Of a stretch of 64,000 nt of DNA, positions 1 to 10,055 are shown one piece after another (within the stretch, counting starts at the first letter, position 1; each line of letters starts with the position of its first letter). Both the position numbers and the translations under genes were made by a program. Under the pieces are notes generated by a model. It was given only the letters and a program-made list of their open reading frames with translations, did not search any database and was not told the DNA's origin. Source of the stretch: an uncultured Lachnospiraceae bacterium (GTDB lineage: Bacteria; Bacillota; Clostridia; Lachnospirales; Lachnospiraceae); contig CAKXYI010000002.1 in the NCBI GenBank assembly GCA_934899185.1, forward strand, positions 248,001-312,000, in the 5' to 3' direction.

Positions 1-1
1 C

Positions 2-976
2 ACGCACAAGAAGCATCCATGCAAGGAACCTTTGCCGGGCTATAAAAAGGTTAATCCTATGGTCTACTGTGGTTTGTATCCGGCGGATGGAGCCAAGTAC
101 CCGGATCTAAGAGACGCACTGGAAAAATTGCAGTTAAATGACGCATCTTTACAATTTGAACCGGAGACATCGGTAGCCCTTGGTTTTGGTTTCCGCTGTG
201 GCTTTCTTGGACTTTTGCATCTGGAGATTATTCAGGAGAGACTGGAAAGAGAATATAATCTGGATCTGGTGACAACGGCACCGGGCGTTGTCTATCGTGT
301 GTATAAGACGGATGGCACTATGATAGAACTGACCAACCCATCCAATCTGCCGGATCCGTCAGAGATCGAATACATGGAAGAACCTGTCGTAGAGGCTGAG
401 ATCATGGTGACGAGCGAGTATATCGGAGCCATTATGGATCTGTGTCAGGAGAGACGCGGAACTTATATCAGTATGGAGTACATGGAAGAGACACGTGCCC
501 TGCTCAAGTATACTCTGCCTTTGAATGAGATCATCTATGATTTCTTTGATGCCTTAAAATCCAGATCCCGCGGCTATGCATCTTTTGACTATGAGATGAA
601 GGGCTATGTCAAGTCTGATCTGGTCAAACTGGATATCCTTATCAATAAGGAAGAAGTGGACGCTCTTTCCTTTATCGTATTCAGTGGAACGGCATACGAA
701 CGTGGACGCAAGATGTGTGAAAAATTAAAAGAAGAGATCCCGCGTCACTTGTTTGAAATCCCAATTCAGGCAGCGGTCGGCAGTAAGGTCATTGCCAGAG
801 AGACGGTCAAGGCTATGCGTAAAGATGTGCTTGCCAAGTGTTATGGCGGCGATATTTCCAGAAAGAAGAAATTGCTTGAAAAACAGAAGGAAGGAAAGAA
901 GCGTATGCGCCAGGTGGGCAATGTAGAGATCCCGCAGGAAGCATTTATGAGCGTGTTAAAATTGGACGAGGATTAG
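2..976 (+). CDS. lepA: Elongation factor 4 (LepA), 3' part only
   Basis: C-terminal ~324 residues of the ribosome back-translocating GTPase EF-4; the GTP-binding domain lies upstream of the window. The frame is open from base 2 without a start, so the gene is cut by the window edge. Recognisable parts are the elongation-factor domain with the [15 protein letters not shown] segment, the EF-G domain V-like stretch, and the LepA-specific lysine-rich C-terminal domain ([20 protein letters not shown]), which contacts tRNA on the ribosome. Full LepA is about 600 residues. It is followed after 4 bp by hemW, the usual lepA-hemW-hrcA order of Firmicutes. Confidence 0.97.
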   Translation, partial: THKKHPCKEPLPGYKKVNPMVYCGLYPADGAKYPDLRDALEKLQLNDASLQFEPETSVALGFGFRCGFLGLLHLEIIQERLEREYNLDLVTTAPGVVYRVYKTDGTMIELTNPSNLPDPSEIEYMEEPVVEAEIMVTSEYIGAIMDLCQERRGTYISMEYMEETRALLKYTLPLNEIIYDFFDALKSRSRGYASFDYEMKGYVKSDLVKLDILINKEEVDALSFIVFSGTAYERGRKMCEKLKEEIPRHLFEIPIQAAVGSKVIARETVKAMRKDVLAKCYGGDISRKKKLLEKQKEGKKRMRQVGNVEIPQEAFMSVLKLDED

Positions 977-980
977 AAAT

Positions 981-2183
981 ATGAAAGAAATCAGTCTTTA
1001 TCTACACATTCCATTCTGTGTAAAAAAATGTGATTACTGTGATTTTTTATCAGGAGCCTATGACAATGACATACAAAAAAGATATGCCGAAAGCCTCTGT
1101 AAAGAAATCGCTTACATGGGACAGCAACTGCGATCAGTTGCTGTTTCTTCTATATATATTGGTGGTGGGACCCCATCCTGGCTGGATGCGTCAGATATGG
1201 GAAAGATCATGGATGCCCTACATAAAGAGTTTTCTATTCATCAGAATGCTGAGATTTCTATGGAATGTAATCCGGGAACGGTAACGATGGAAAAATTCAG
1301 CGCATACCGTAACATGGGGATCAATCGTTTGAGCATCGGTCTGCAATCGGCAAATGATGACGAACTGCATCTTCTGGGACGGATCCATACCTACGAACAG
1401 TTTTTGCGGACTTTTGACATGGCGCGCAAAAGCGGATTTTACAATTTGAACGTGGATATTATGACAGGGCTGCCGGGGCAGACTCCGGAAAAATTGATGT
1501 ATACCTTAGAACAGGTCATGACCTTGCGACCGGAACATGTCTCTGCCTATTCTTTGATCGTGGAAGAAGGAACCCCTTTTTATGATCGCTATAAATTTGA
1601 TGCGGTCAAGCAGCATGCTGGGATGAAAACAGAATTTTTGCCGGATGAGGACGAAGAATACCGCTTGTCCAAGATGGCACAGAGTGTTTTGATTGCACAC
1701 GGCTATCAGCAATATGAAATATCCAATTATGCCAGAAAAGGCTATGCCTGCTATCATAATACTGTTTATTGGCGGCGAGGTGACTACCTGGGGCTGGGCA
1801 TTGGTGCAGCCTCCATGGTGGGCGACCGCCGTATGGTAAATGTGCGGGACATCTATCAGTATATGGATTTGTGTACAGGAAAATTGACTTCTAATAATAT
1901 AGAAGAAACAGAAAATCTGACATCGCCTTTATGGCAGGAAGTAACGCAACTTTCCAAAAAAGATGCCATGGAAGAATTTATGTTTTTGGGACTGCGCATG
2001 AATGCAGGAGTCACAAGAGATGATTTTGCAAAGTGCTTTTCTTGTTCCATTGAGTCTGTCTACGGGGACGTTATCAAGAACTTGCGGCAGGAAGCTTTGT
2101 TAGAAGTGGCAGAGGGGCGGATCTTTTTGACCGACAGGGGAATGGATCTGAGCAATTATGCCTTGGCGCAGTTCTTATTGTAA
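981..2183 (+). CDS. hemW: Radical SAM heme chaperone HemW
   Basis: 400-residue cytosolic radical SAM protein of the HemN/HemW family. Cys13, Cys17 and Cys20 (PFCVKKCDYCDF) form the 4Fe-4S/SAM site, followed by the GGGTPS motif, and the C-terminal HemN domain is present. HemW inserts heme into respiratory proteins and is commonly mis-annotated as coproporphyrinogen III dehydrogenase. The short length and position between lepA and hrcA favour HemW. The start lies 4 bp after lepA stops, so the two are probably cotranscribed. Exact heme partners in an anaerobe are unknown. Confidence 0.93.
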   Translation: MKEISLYLHIPFCVKKCDYCDFLSGAYDNDIQKRYAESLCKEIAYMGQQLRSVAVSSIYIGGGTPSWLDASDMGKIMDALHKEFSIHQNAEISMECNPGTVTMEKFSAYRNMGINRLSIGLQSANDDELHLLGRIHTYEQFLRTFDMARKSGFYNLNVDIMTGLPGQTPEKLMYTLEQVMTLRPEHVSAYSLIVEEGTPFYDRYKFDAVKQHAGMKTEFLPDEDEEYRLSKMAQSVLIAHGYQQYEISNYARKGYACYHNTVYWRRGDYLGLGIGAASMVGDRRMVNVRDIYQYMDLCTGKLTSNNIEETENLTSPLWQEVTQLSKKDAMEEFMFLGLRMNAGVTRDDFAKCFSCSIESVYGDVIKNLRQEALLEVAEGRIFLTDRGMDLSNYALAQFLL

Positions 2184-2193
2184 GATCATCTAC

Positions 2194-2240
2194 GCCAAAG
2201 GGGACAGTCCATGTGGCAAAAGGAGCGTCCCTGCGCCACA
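2194..2240 (-). repeat. GGGACG-type hairpin repeat, copy 1 (degenerate)
   Basis: Begins 11 bp after the hemW stop. On the minus strand it reads GGGACGCTCCTTTTGCCAC and continues to GGACTGTCCC. The outer GGGAC/GTCCC pair (2201-2205 and 2227-2231) closes a small hairpin, although two internal positions are mismatched. The same unit occurs at 7966, 8534 and 40592. It may serve as a weak 3' end for the lepA-hemW transcript. Confidence 0.7.
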
Positions 2241-2280
2241 AAAATTTCACAAAAATAAATAAAAAAAATTGTGAGAAGTG

Positions 2281-2309
2281 TTGACAAAGCAAAAGGGCAG
2301 TGATACATT
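2281..2309 (+). promoter_or_regulatory. Sigma-A-type promoter of hrcA operon
   Basis: TTGACA at 2281-2286, a 17-bp spacer and TACATT at 2304-2309. The predicted transcription start falls at about 2316, just upstream of the CIRCE operator, the standard arrangement for HrcA repression. Confidence 0.8.
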
Positions 2310-2322
2310 AGGTTTAAAGATA

Positions 2323-2349
2323 TTAGCACTCTAAGTTAATGAGTGCTAA
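2323..2349 (+). promoter_or_regulatory. CIRCE operator (HrcA binding site)
   Basis: Perfect consensus TTAGCACTC, nine bases, GAGTGCTAA. HrcA dimers bind this inverted repeat and repress the operon until chaperone titration relieves them. It lies between the promoter and the hrcA ribosome binding site, so the operon is autoregulated class I heat shock. Confidence 0.98.
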
Positions 2350-2372
2350 CAATCTTAAAACAAGGAAATCAG

Positions 2373-3413
2373 ATGAGGTATCCGATGGACGAATTAGGTG
2401 AGAGAAAAGAGAAAATTTTAAACGCCATCATACAGAACTATCTGGAAACTGGAGAGCCGGTTGGTTCTCGTACTATTTCCAAGATGTCAGATCTGAATCT
2501 GAGTTCTGCTACGATTCGTAATGAGATGTCGGATCTTGAGGAACTGGGCTACATTGTACAGCCGCATACTTCCTCAGGACGTATTCCTTCCGATAAGGGT
2601 TACCGCTTCTATGTAGATCACTTGATGGAAGTCAAGGATCGGGAAGAGACCGAGATGAAGGATCTGATGATCGAAAAGACGGAGAAGATGGAACAACTCT
2701 TAAAGCAGGTCGTCAAGATACTTGCCAACAATACGCAGTACGCTACGATGATATCTGCACCGAGTACCCAACGCAATCGTCTCAAGTTTGTACAGTTATC
2801 TGCCGTAGATGAACACCAGATCTTATCGGTGGTCGTTATGGAGGGCAACATCGTAAAGAACAAGATCATTCCGGTTGAGGAGCCTCTGAGCAATGAGAAT
2901 ATGTTGAAACTCAATATGCTCTTGAACACCAACTTAAACGGGCTTACCGTTGACGAGATCAATCTAGGACTTATTACCAAGTTAAAAGAGCAGGCGGGCA
3001 TTCACGAAGAGATCATTGCACAAGTCTTAAATACCGTGGCTGAGACGATTCACGAAGACGATGATCTGGAGATTTATACGAGTGGAGCAACGAATATTTT
3101 CAAATATCCGGAACTTTCCGATTCCCAGAGAGCGAGTGAGTTGATCAGTGCTTTTGAAGAAAAGCAGGCGCTGGCGGATCTGATCTCTGAAACACAGGGT
3201 GATGAAGAAACCGGCATTCAGGTATATATAGGAAATGAGTCACCGATCCAGACAATGAAAGATTGTAGCGTCGTGACAGCCACCTATGAATTAGGTGAGG
3301 GCGTGAAGGGCACGATAGGAATTATCGGACCAAAGCGTATGGATTACGAAAATGTCATGGATAACCTGAGAAATCTTAAGTCGCAACTTGACAAGATCTT
3401 GAAAAGGGAATGA
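2373..3413 (+). CDS. hrcA: Heat-inducible transcription repressor HrcA
   Basis: About 346-residue repressor of class I heat-shock genes. The N-terminal winged helix (roughly residues 10-75, including LNLSSATIRNEMSDLEELGY) binds CIRCE; the rest is the GAF-like dimerisation domain. I place the start at ATG 2373, preceded by AAGGA at 2362-2366. A GTG at 2343 is in frame but lies inside the CIRCE element, and ATG 2385 is a second possibility. The family is normally about 340-350 residues. It is the first gene of the hrcA-grpE-dnaK-dnaJ operon. Confidence 0.96.
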   Translation: MRYPMDELGERKEKILNAIIQNYLETGEPVGSRTISKMSDLNLSSATIRNEMSDLEELGYIVQPHTSSGRIPSDKGYRFYVDHLMEVKDREETEMKDLMIEKTEKMEQLLKQVVKILANNTQYATMISAPSTQRNRLKFVQLSAVDEHQILSVVVMEGNIVKNKIIPVEEPLSNENMLKLNMLLNTNLNGLTVDEINLGLITKLKEQAGIHEEIIAQVLNTVAETIHEDDDLEIYTSGATNIFKYPELSDSQRASELISAFEEKQALADLISETQGDEETGIQVYIGNESPIQTMKDCSVVTATYELGEGVKGTIGIIGPKRMDYENVMDNLRNLKSQLDKILKRE

Positions 3414-3433
3414 CATAGGAAGGAGATGTAAAA

Positions 3434-4075
3434 GTGGCAGAGGAAAAGAAGCAGAAAGATAGGGAAGAAGTCAAAGTAGACGAGACCGTTGAGACAGAGA
3501 CTTCCGAAGAAAAAGATACAGAAGGTACAGAGGCTGAAGAAACCGCTGATACCAAAGAGGAGGCGAGGGAAAAAGAAGAATCCGCAGAAGAAGCCGATGA
3601 AGAAAAAGGAAATGGAGGCTTTTTCAAAAAGAAAGAAAAGAAAGACAAAAAGGATGCACAGATCGAAGAACTGACCGACAAAGTCAGACGCCAGATGGCT
3701 GAGTTCGAGAACTTCCGCAAACGTTCTGAGAAAGAAAAATCACAGATGTATGAAGTGGGAGCAAAGAGCATCTTAGAAAAGATCCTTCCGGTCGTTGACA
3801 ACTTTGAAAGAGGTCTTAAGGGCATGGAAGAAAGTGAAGATCCGTTTGCACAAGGTATGCAGATGATCTACAAACAACTGATGACTTCCCTGGAGGAAGC
3901 AGGCGTGAGTCCGATTGAGGCACTCGGTAATGAATTTGATCCGAATTTCCATAATGCAGTGATGCATGTGGAGGATGAAGAAGCTGGCGAGAGCGAGATC
4001 GTAGAAGAGTTCCAAAAGGGCTATATGTATCACGATACAGTGCTTCGTCATAGCATGGTCAAGGTTGCAAACTAG
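3434..4075 (+). CDS. grpE: Nucleotide exchange factor GrpE
   Basis: 213-residue cochaperone that releases ADP from DnaK. The first ~78 residues are an extremely Glu/Lys-rich, low-complexity acidic tail; then come the long dimerisation coiled coil and the C-terminal beta domain with NPNFHNAV-type signature (FDPNFHNAVMHVE). The start is GTG 3434, chosen for the strong AGGAAGGAG site at 3418-3426. The acidic tail is longer than in E. coli GrpE, a feature common in Clostridia. Located 20 bp after hrcA. Confidence 0.96.
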   Translation: MAEEKKQKDREEVKVDETVETETSEEKDTEGTEAEETADTKEEAREKEESAEEADEEKGNGGFFKKKEKKDKKDAQIEELTDKVRRQMAEFENFRKRSEKEKSQMYEVGAKSILEKILPVVDNFERGLKGMEESEDPFAQGMQMIYKQLMTSLEEAGVSPIEALGNEFDPNFHNAVMHVEDEEAGESEIVEEFQKGYMYHDTVLRHSMVKVAN

Positions 4076-4133
4076 TCAAATTGGTAGCAATGCTAATTTA
4101 AAATAAAGACAATAACAATGTGATGATAAATAG

Positions 4134-6038
<1,905 letters not shown>

Positions 6039-6059
6039 TTGAAAATATGAAACGAACAG

Positions 6060-6106
6060 ATTCTAAGTGTGCTTGCGCCCCAAGTGGGGCGTGGCATGCT
6101 TGGAAT
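6060..6106 (+). other. Intra-operon stem-loop between dnaK and dnaJ
   Basis: An imperfect but long hairpin. The GCGCCCC at 6075-6081 pairs with GGGGCG around 6086-6091 over an AAGT loop, and the stem extends outwards with wobbles to ATTC/GAAT at the base. It is followed by only four Ts, so it is a poor terminator. A role in mRNA stability or in lowering dnaJ relative to dnaK expression is inferred, not shown. Confidence 0.55.
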
Positions 6107-6176
6107 TTTGCTCGTATTATGAGATGCTTATGATATCATAGGCAAGACAATAAGATGATAGGAAAGAAGTTAAAAA

Positions 6177-7346
6177 ATGGCAGAACAGAAACGTGATTAT
6201 TATGAAGTCCTCGGTGTAGACAAGAATGCCGATGATGCAGCAATCAAGAAAGCATACAGACAGTTGGCGAAGAAATATCACCCGGATATGAATCCGGGAG
6301 ATAAAGAAGCGGAAGTGAAGTTTAAAGAAGCTTCGGAAGCTTATGCTGTCTTAAGTGATCCGGATAAAAGAAGACAGTACGATCAGTTTGGTCATGCTGC
6401 GTTCGACGGCAGTGCCGGTGGCGGCGGATTTGACTTTTCCGGCATGGATTTTGGAGATATCTTTGGAGATATTTTTGGTGATTTCTTTGGCGGCGGTGGC
6501 AGCAGGAGAACAAACAATGGTCCAATGAAAGGACAGAATGTACGTGCCAGAGTAAATATCAAGTTTGAAGAGGCTGCATTTGGTTGTGAAAAGGAAATCG
6601 AACTTGTTTTAAAGGATGAATGTAGTACATGTCACGGAACTGGAGCAAAGCCGGGAACGACAAAGGATACTTGTGCAAAATGTGGCGGTAAGGGTAAGAT
6701 TGTTGTTACGCAGCAGTCTTTCTTTGGAACAGTACAAAATGTAACGACTTGTCCGGATTGTCAGGGAACAGGTCAGATTATTAAGGAAAAGTGTACGGAT
6801 TGCCATGGTACAGGATATATTTCCAGAAAGAAACGTATTTCCGTATCCATTCCTGCCGGTATTGATAACGGACAGAGTGTTCGTATTCGCGAAAAAGGAG
6901 AACCGGGTATCAATGGTGGACCAAGAGGCGATCTTTTGGTCGAAGTACGCGTGGCACCACATGCGATCTTCCAGAGAAGTGAATATGATATTTATTCTTC
7001 TGCTCCAATCTCATTTGCACAGGCAGCCTTGGGCGGTGAGGTTATGATCGATACCTTGGATGGTAAGGTCGTATATGAAGTGAAGCCGGGAACACAGACA
7101 GATACCAGAATTCGTCTTCGTGGCAAGGGTATTCCTTCATTACGCAACAAGAATATGCGTGGTGACCACTACGTTACTTTGGTGGTTCAGGTTCCTACAT
7201 CGCTTAGCCATGAAGCAAAAGAAACGTTACGCAAGTTTGATGATGAAACAGGCAAAACGTTAAAAACCGGAGGCACAGCGGTCAAGGAAGAAAAGAAGAA
7301 AAAAGGGTTTATGGGCAAACTAAAGGATGCCGTTGACGATTTATAA
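6177..7346 (+). CDS. dnaJ: Chaperone protein DnaJ (Hsp40)
   Basis: 389-residue class A J-protein. J domain at residues 5-70 with the HPD motif at 35-37; Gly/Phe-rich linker about 75-118; four CxxCxGxG zinc repeats ([32 protein letters not shown]); then the C-terminal substrate domains. The last ~30 residues are Lys-rich (KEEKKKKGF). It stimulates DnaK ATPase and delivers unfolded clients. It is the last gene of the heat-shock operon here and is followed by a terminator. In Bacillus and many relatives prmA follows directly; here prmA is at 44472. Confidence 0.98.
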   Translation: MAEQKRDYYEVLGVDKNADDAAIKKAYRQLAKKYHPDMNPGDKEAEVKFKEASEAYAVLSDPDKRRQYDQFGHAAFDGSAGGGGFDFSGMDFGDIFGDIFGDFFGGGGSRRTNNGPMKGQNVRARVNIKFEEAAFGCEKEIELVLKDECSTCHGTGAKPGTTKDTCAKCGGKGKIVVTQQSFFGTVQNVTTCPDCQGTGQIIKEKCTDCHGTGYISRKKRISVSIPAGIDNGQSVRIREKGEPGINGGPRGDLLVEVRVAPHAIFQRSEYDIYSSAPISFAQAALGGEVMIDTLDGKVVYEVKPGTQTDTRIRLRGKGIPSLRNKNMRGDHYVTLVVQVPTSLSHEAKETLRKFDDETGKTLKTGGTAVKEEKKKKGFMGKLKDAVDDL

Positions 7347-7354
7347 AAAGCAGA

Positions 7355-7393
7355 AGCGATGGTAATATAGAAAGAATATGCCATCGCATTTTT
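7355..7393 (+). terminator. Intrinsic terminator of the dnaJ operon
   Basis: AGCGATGG (7355-7362) pairs with CCATCGCA (7381-7388), followed by a run of Ts. It ends the heat-shock operon before the accessory region. Confidence 0.85.
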
Positions 7394-7419
7394 GCGTATT
7401 TACGGAATGAGGATAAAAC

Positions 7420-7959
7420 ATGAAAGTTTGGATTACAAGACACGGGCAGACCGCCCTCAACAAAAAGCAACTGATGCAGGGACTCTATGATGAACCCTTA
7501 AATGAGACCGGCATTGCGCAGGCTAAGGAAGCCCGGGCGAAGATCGGTGACATGAAGTTTGATGCCATTTATGCCAGTCCTTTGATCCGGGCACGCAAGA
7601 CCGCATCGATCATCGGTGGGGTGCCTATGGATGAGGTGATCGTTGATCCGCGCATTATCGAAGTGGATTTTGGAAAATATGAGATGCACCCCTATAAGCG
7701 TCTGGGCATCTGGATGTCTCTTTATTGGATGCTCCCGGAGGTCATTCCGGCACCAAAAACCGTAGAACCGGTATCCTCTATGGTGGCAAGAAGTCGTTCT
7801 TTTCTGGAAGATTTGAAGAAAGAAGATTATGAGAATGTACTTGTTGTCTGTCATGGTGGTATTATCCGTGCACTTTGTGGTGTGCTCGAACATCGCAGAA
7901 AAGGTATCAAATGGAGACCAAGACCAGAAAATTGTGAAATCCGAAAATATGATTTGTAG
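7420..7959 (+). CDS. Histidine phosphatase family protein (phosphoglycerate mutase-like)
   Basis: 179-residue cytosolic protein of the histidine phosphatase superfamily, branch 1. The phospho-acceptor is His8 in the TRHGQTALN motif, and the second catalytic His is about residue 145 in VVCHGG. The residues between include the usual ASPLIRARKTA motif. Substrate is unknown: members dephosphorylate sugar phosphates, cobalamin precursors or phosphoglycerate. A GAGGA site precedes the ATG. Its stop lies 7 bp from the large palindromic element. Confidence 0.9.
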   Translation: MKVWITRHGQTALNKKQLMQGLYDEPLNETGIAQAKEARAKIGDMKFDAIYASPLIRARKTASIIGGVPMDEVIVDPRIIEVDFGKYEMHPYKRLGIWMSLYWMLPEVIPAPKTVEPVSSMVARSRSFLEDLKKEDYENVLVVCHGGIIRALCGVLEHRRKGIKWRPRPENCEIRKYDL

Positions 7960-7965
7960 TTTTTA

Positions 7966-8564
7966 GGGACGTTCCTTTTGCCACGAGGAGCGTCCCTTTT
8001 GCCATAAGGAGTGTCCCTATTGGCACATAGGCAGGCAGGCGCAGTGTAGCAAGACGGGTAGCACGCAGGATGTGGGGAAAGAAAACTTTGGAGCAGGTTA
8101 GGAGAGTCTCTTTGTGAGAACTTTTCTTTTCATAAAATGTCTCTTGCACAGCTTCGACTGCCGTCAGGATGTGTCCACCTCTGACCGATATTCAGGGCGC
8201 CACTTATAAGAGATGCTAAGGACTTGGGCAACTTTTTCAACAAATAATGGCAACCGGCGCAAACGAACATCCATGTGCGGTTGCGCCTCTCGGGTACATC
8301 CTTGTACCCGAGTTGCCTCAGTATTTACAAGTCCTAAGCATCTCTAATTCGTTCTGCATTCATATCTGGCAGAGGTGAACATCATCCAAGACGGTTGTCG
8401 AACTTTGCAAAGACATTTTTAATCCCCAAAAGAAAAATTTCACAAAAAGAGACTCCCTGTTCTGCGACAGTTTCTTCCCCCACATCCTGCGCGCTGCCTG
8501 TCTTGCTGCTCTGCGCCTGCCTATATGCCAAAGGGGACACTCCTCGTGGCGAAAGGAACGTCCC
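7966..8564. repeat. Large imperfect palindrome (~600 bp) with nested hairpins; no gene seen
   Basis: The gap between two convergent genes is one inverted repeat. Arm 7966-8226 pairs with arm 8328-8564. Shared blocks include GGGACGTTCC, GGCAGGCGCAG, GCAAGAC, CGCAGGATGTGGG, GAGTCTCTTT and CACCTCTG; 17 of 18 bases match at the inner end (8209-8226 versus 8328-8345). The left arm has one extra GGAG(C/T)GTCCC unit. The central ~100 bases fold further: GGCAACT 8227-8233 pairs with 8311-8317; GGCGCAA 8256-8262 with 8281-8287; and a perfect 10-bp hairpin CTCGGGTACA/TGTACCCGAG occupies 8289-8312. Short reading frames inside are by-products of the arms. It could be a MITE-like element, a structured RNA gene or a bidirectional end element. 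Confidence 0.9.
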
Positions 8565-8573
8565 TGCGGCAAG

Positions 8574-9860
8574 TTACTGGTTCCGATAGTCTTTCGGCGT
8601 CATACCGGTCAATTTCTTAAATACATTCTGAAAATATCCCTGGGAAGAAAAACCTAAATAAGTAGCTATCTCTAAAATGGAGCGATCGGTCGATTTTAGA
8701 AGCGATTTGGCTTTTTCGATTTTTTGTTCCTGAATATATTGGGATAAAGTCATACCTGTTTCTTTTTTGAATTTGGTTGAAAGATAGCTGCGGCTCAAAA
8801 ATAGATCCTGTGCCATCTGGTCAACCGAAAATTCTTCTGTCAAATGTTCCCTGATATATCCCGTTACGGAGCGCATAAATTTATCGTAACGATCTCCTTT
8901 TTTTATTTCATTTACAAGTGTTGTGTAATCAATCACCATGTGATATTGCAAATTCATGACCTGTTCCGGATTGTTATAGCTTTCAGCATGTTGGATATAC
9001 TTATCACTTAAGGTCAAAGATTCCTCAACGGGAAGTCCGCCATCAATGGCTGCGCGGGCTAAAAGAGTAGCAGTTGAAATAAAAATATTCTTTAGCTGTC
9101 GCAGATACGTTGGTGCGACTTTGCCGGCGCGACCGGCAGAATTTAGTTTAAAGAGTTCGTTGAGGCGGTCTAAATCACCCTCACGGACACAGGAAAACAT
9201 CTCCTTTTCAAAAAGATAAGCTGTGTGCGCAGGTGTAACGGCATCATTATAATCATCAATGGATGAGTGTGCACTTGCAATGTCATGAATGCTGTGGGAG
9301 TCGTTCTCATTCATTGGTCGTTTGTCGTTGTTGGCAATGTTTGTCATCTGCTCATTCGTTTTTATAGCTGTCTCATTATCAATATTCTGTTTGGAAATGT
9401 TGCTGTGGGAATCATATACAGCAACGTCGGATAACTCTAATTTTTTATCACTGATATAGTAATAAATCAGGCAAAGTTCGTGTAAAAACAATTCAAGCGG
9501 CATAGGGGTTATGCTGCTCAGTAATTTCTGATATTGTTCCATGTAGTTCATTTTTAAATCAAGGGAGAACATGAATTCCCGGATCTGGCTTTTCGGCGGT
9601 GTGATCTGAAAGGTAGGACCTAAGATCATAGTGTAGTCGCCTTGTTTGATAATGCCGTAAAAATGTTCATAAGGGGAAATATAGTAGTTCACCCCTTCGT
9701 TTACCGCTAACAGTGTGTCAATATAGGGCGATGCCGGATCTTTGGGAAAATTAGACAAATCATAATGAATGATTTCTTTGTTATTTTTATAAACGCGCAT
9801 GGCGATCAAAGATAGCGAAGAAATGTTTTTGGCAATGTAATCATAATCAATTTCTCTCAT
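8574..9860 (-). CDS. AraC family transcriptional regulator (first of two paralogues)
   Basis: 428-residue regulator. The C-terminal ~95 residues are a double helix-turn-helix AraC domain (YIREHLTEEFSVDQMAQDLF then ILEIATYLGFSSQGYFQNVF). The N-terminal half (YYISPYEHFYGI) and the middle (LRQLKNIFISTATLLARAAIDGG) match the second AraC protein at 30985-32187; such proteins resemble the YSIRK-region AraC regulators. A hydrophilic linker of ~60 residues sits between. The start is ATG 9860 with GGAGG five bases before it; a TTG four codons upstream overlaps that site. Divergent from the GH3 gene, so probably its activator; ligand unknown. Confidence 0.93.
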   Translation of the reverse strand: MREIDYDYIAKNISSLSLIAMRVYKNNKEIIHYDLSNFPKDPASPYIDTLLAVNEGVNYYISPYEHFYGIIKQGDYTMILGPTFQITPPKSQIREFMFSLDLKMNYMEQYQKLLSSITPMPLELFLHELCLIYYYISDKKLELSDVAVYDSHSNISKQNIDNETAIKTNEQMTNIANNDKRPMNENDSHSIHDIASAHSSIDDYNDAVTPAHTAYLFEKEMFSCVREGDLDRLNELFKLNSAGRAGKVAPTYLRQLKNIFISTATLLARAAIDGGLPVEESLTLSDKYIQHAESYNNPEQVMNLQYHMVIDYTTLVNEIKKGDRYDKFMRSVTGYIREHLTEEFSVDQMAQDLFLSRSYLSTKFKKETGMTLSQYIQEQKIEKAKSLLKSTDRSILEIATYLGFSSQGYFQNVFKKLTGMTPKDYRNQ

Positions 9861-9925
9861 AATAGCCTCCAATTTGTAAGACAGACAAATCCGTAGGACT
9901 GCCTTTGATGTTTCTGTAAAATATC

Positions 9926-9967
9926 ATACATAATTACAAAAAAGAAAACAAGAACTGAAAAAATAAT
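9926..9967 (+). promoter_or_regulatory. Candidate AraC-activated promoter upstream of membrane GH3
   Basis: ACATAATTACAA at 9928-9939 matches the core of the sites at 25316 and 33071. AATAAT at 9962-9967 could be the -10, with no good -35, as expected for an activator-dependent promoter. It lies between the divergent AraC and GH3 genes. Confidence 0.45.
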
Positions 9968-10055
9968 TTTGAAAACTTTCTAAAATAATAGACAAAATCG
10001 TAGGTTATCAGGAAGAAGTCTGCGAGAAGCAAAGGAGTAAGAAAAGGAGGAGAAA

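Noticed and set aside
3376..3825. 149-residue Ser/Phe-rich minus-strand frame opposite grpE
   Set aside because: Shadow of the acidic GAA/GAG-rich tail of grpE; the composition is forced by the sense strand.
7907..8149. Minus-strand frame of 80 residues in the left arm of the palindrome
   Set aside because: It overlaps the phosphatase gene end and the inverted repeat; codons do not look protein-like and the matching right-arm frame is in another phase.
8360..8589. Overlapping frames on both strands (70 and 64 residues) in the right arm
   Set aside because: Both are explained by the inverted repeat itself and lack ribosome sites.
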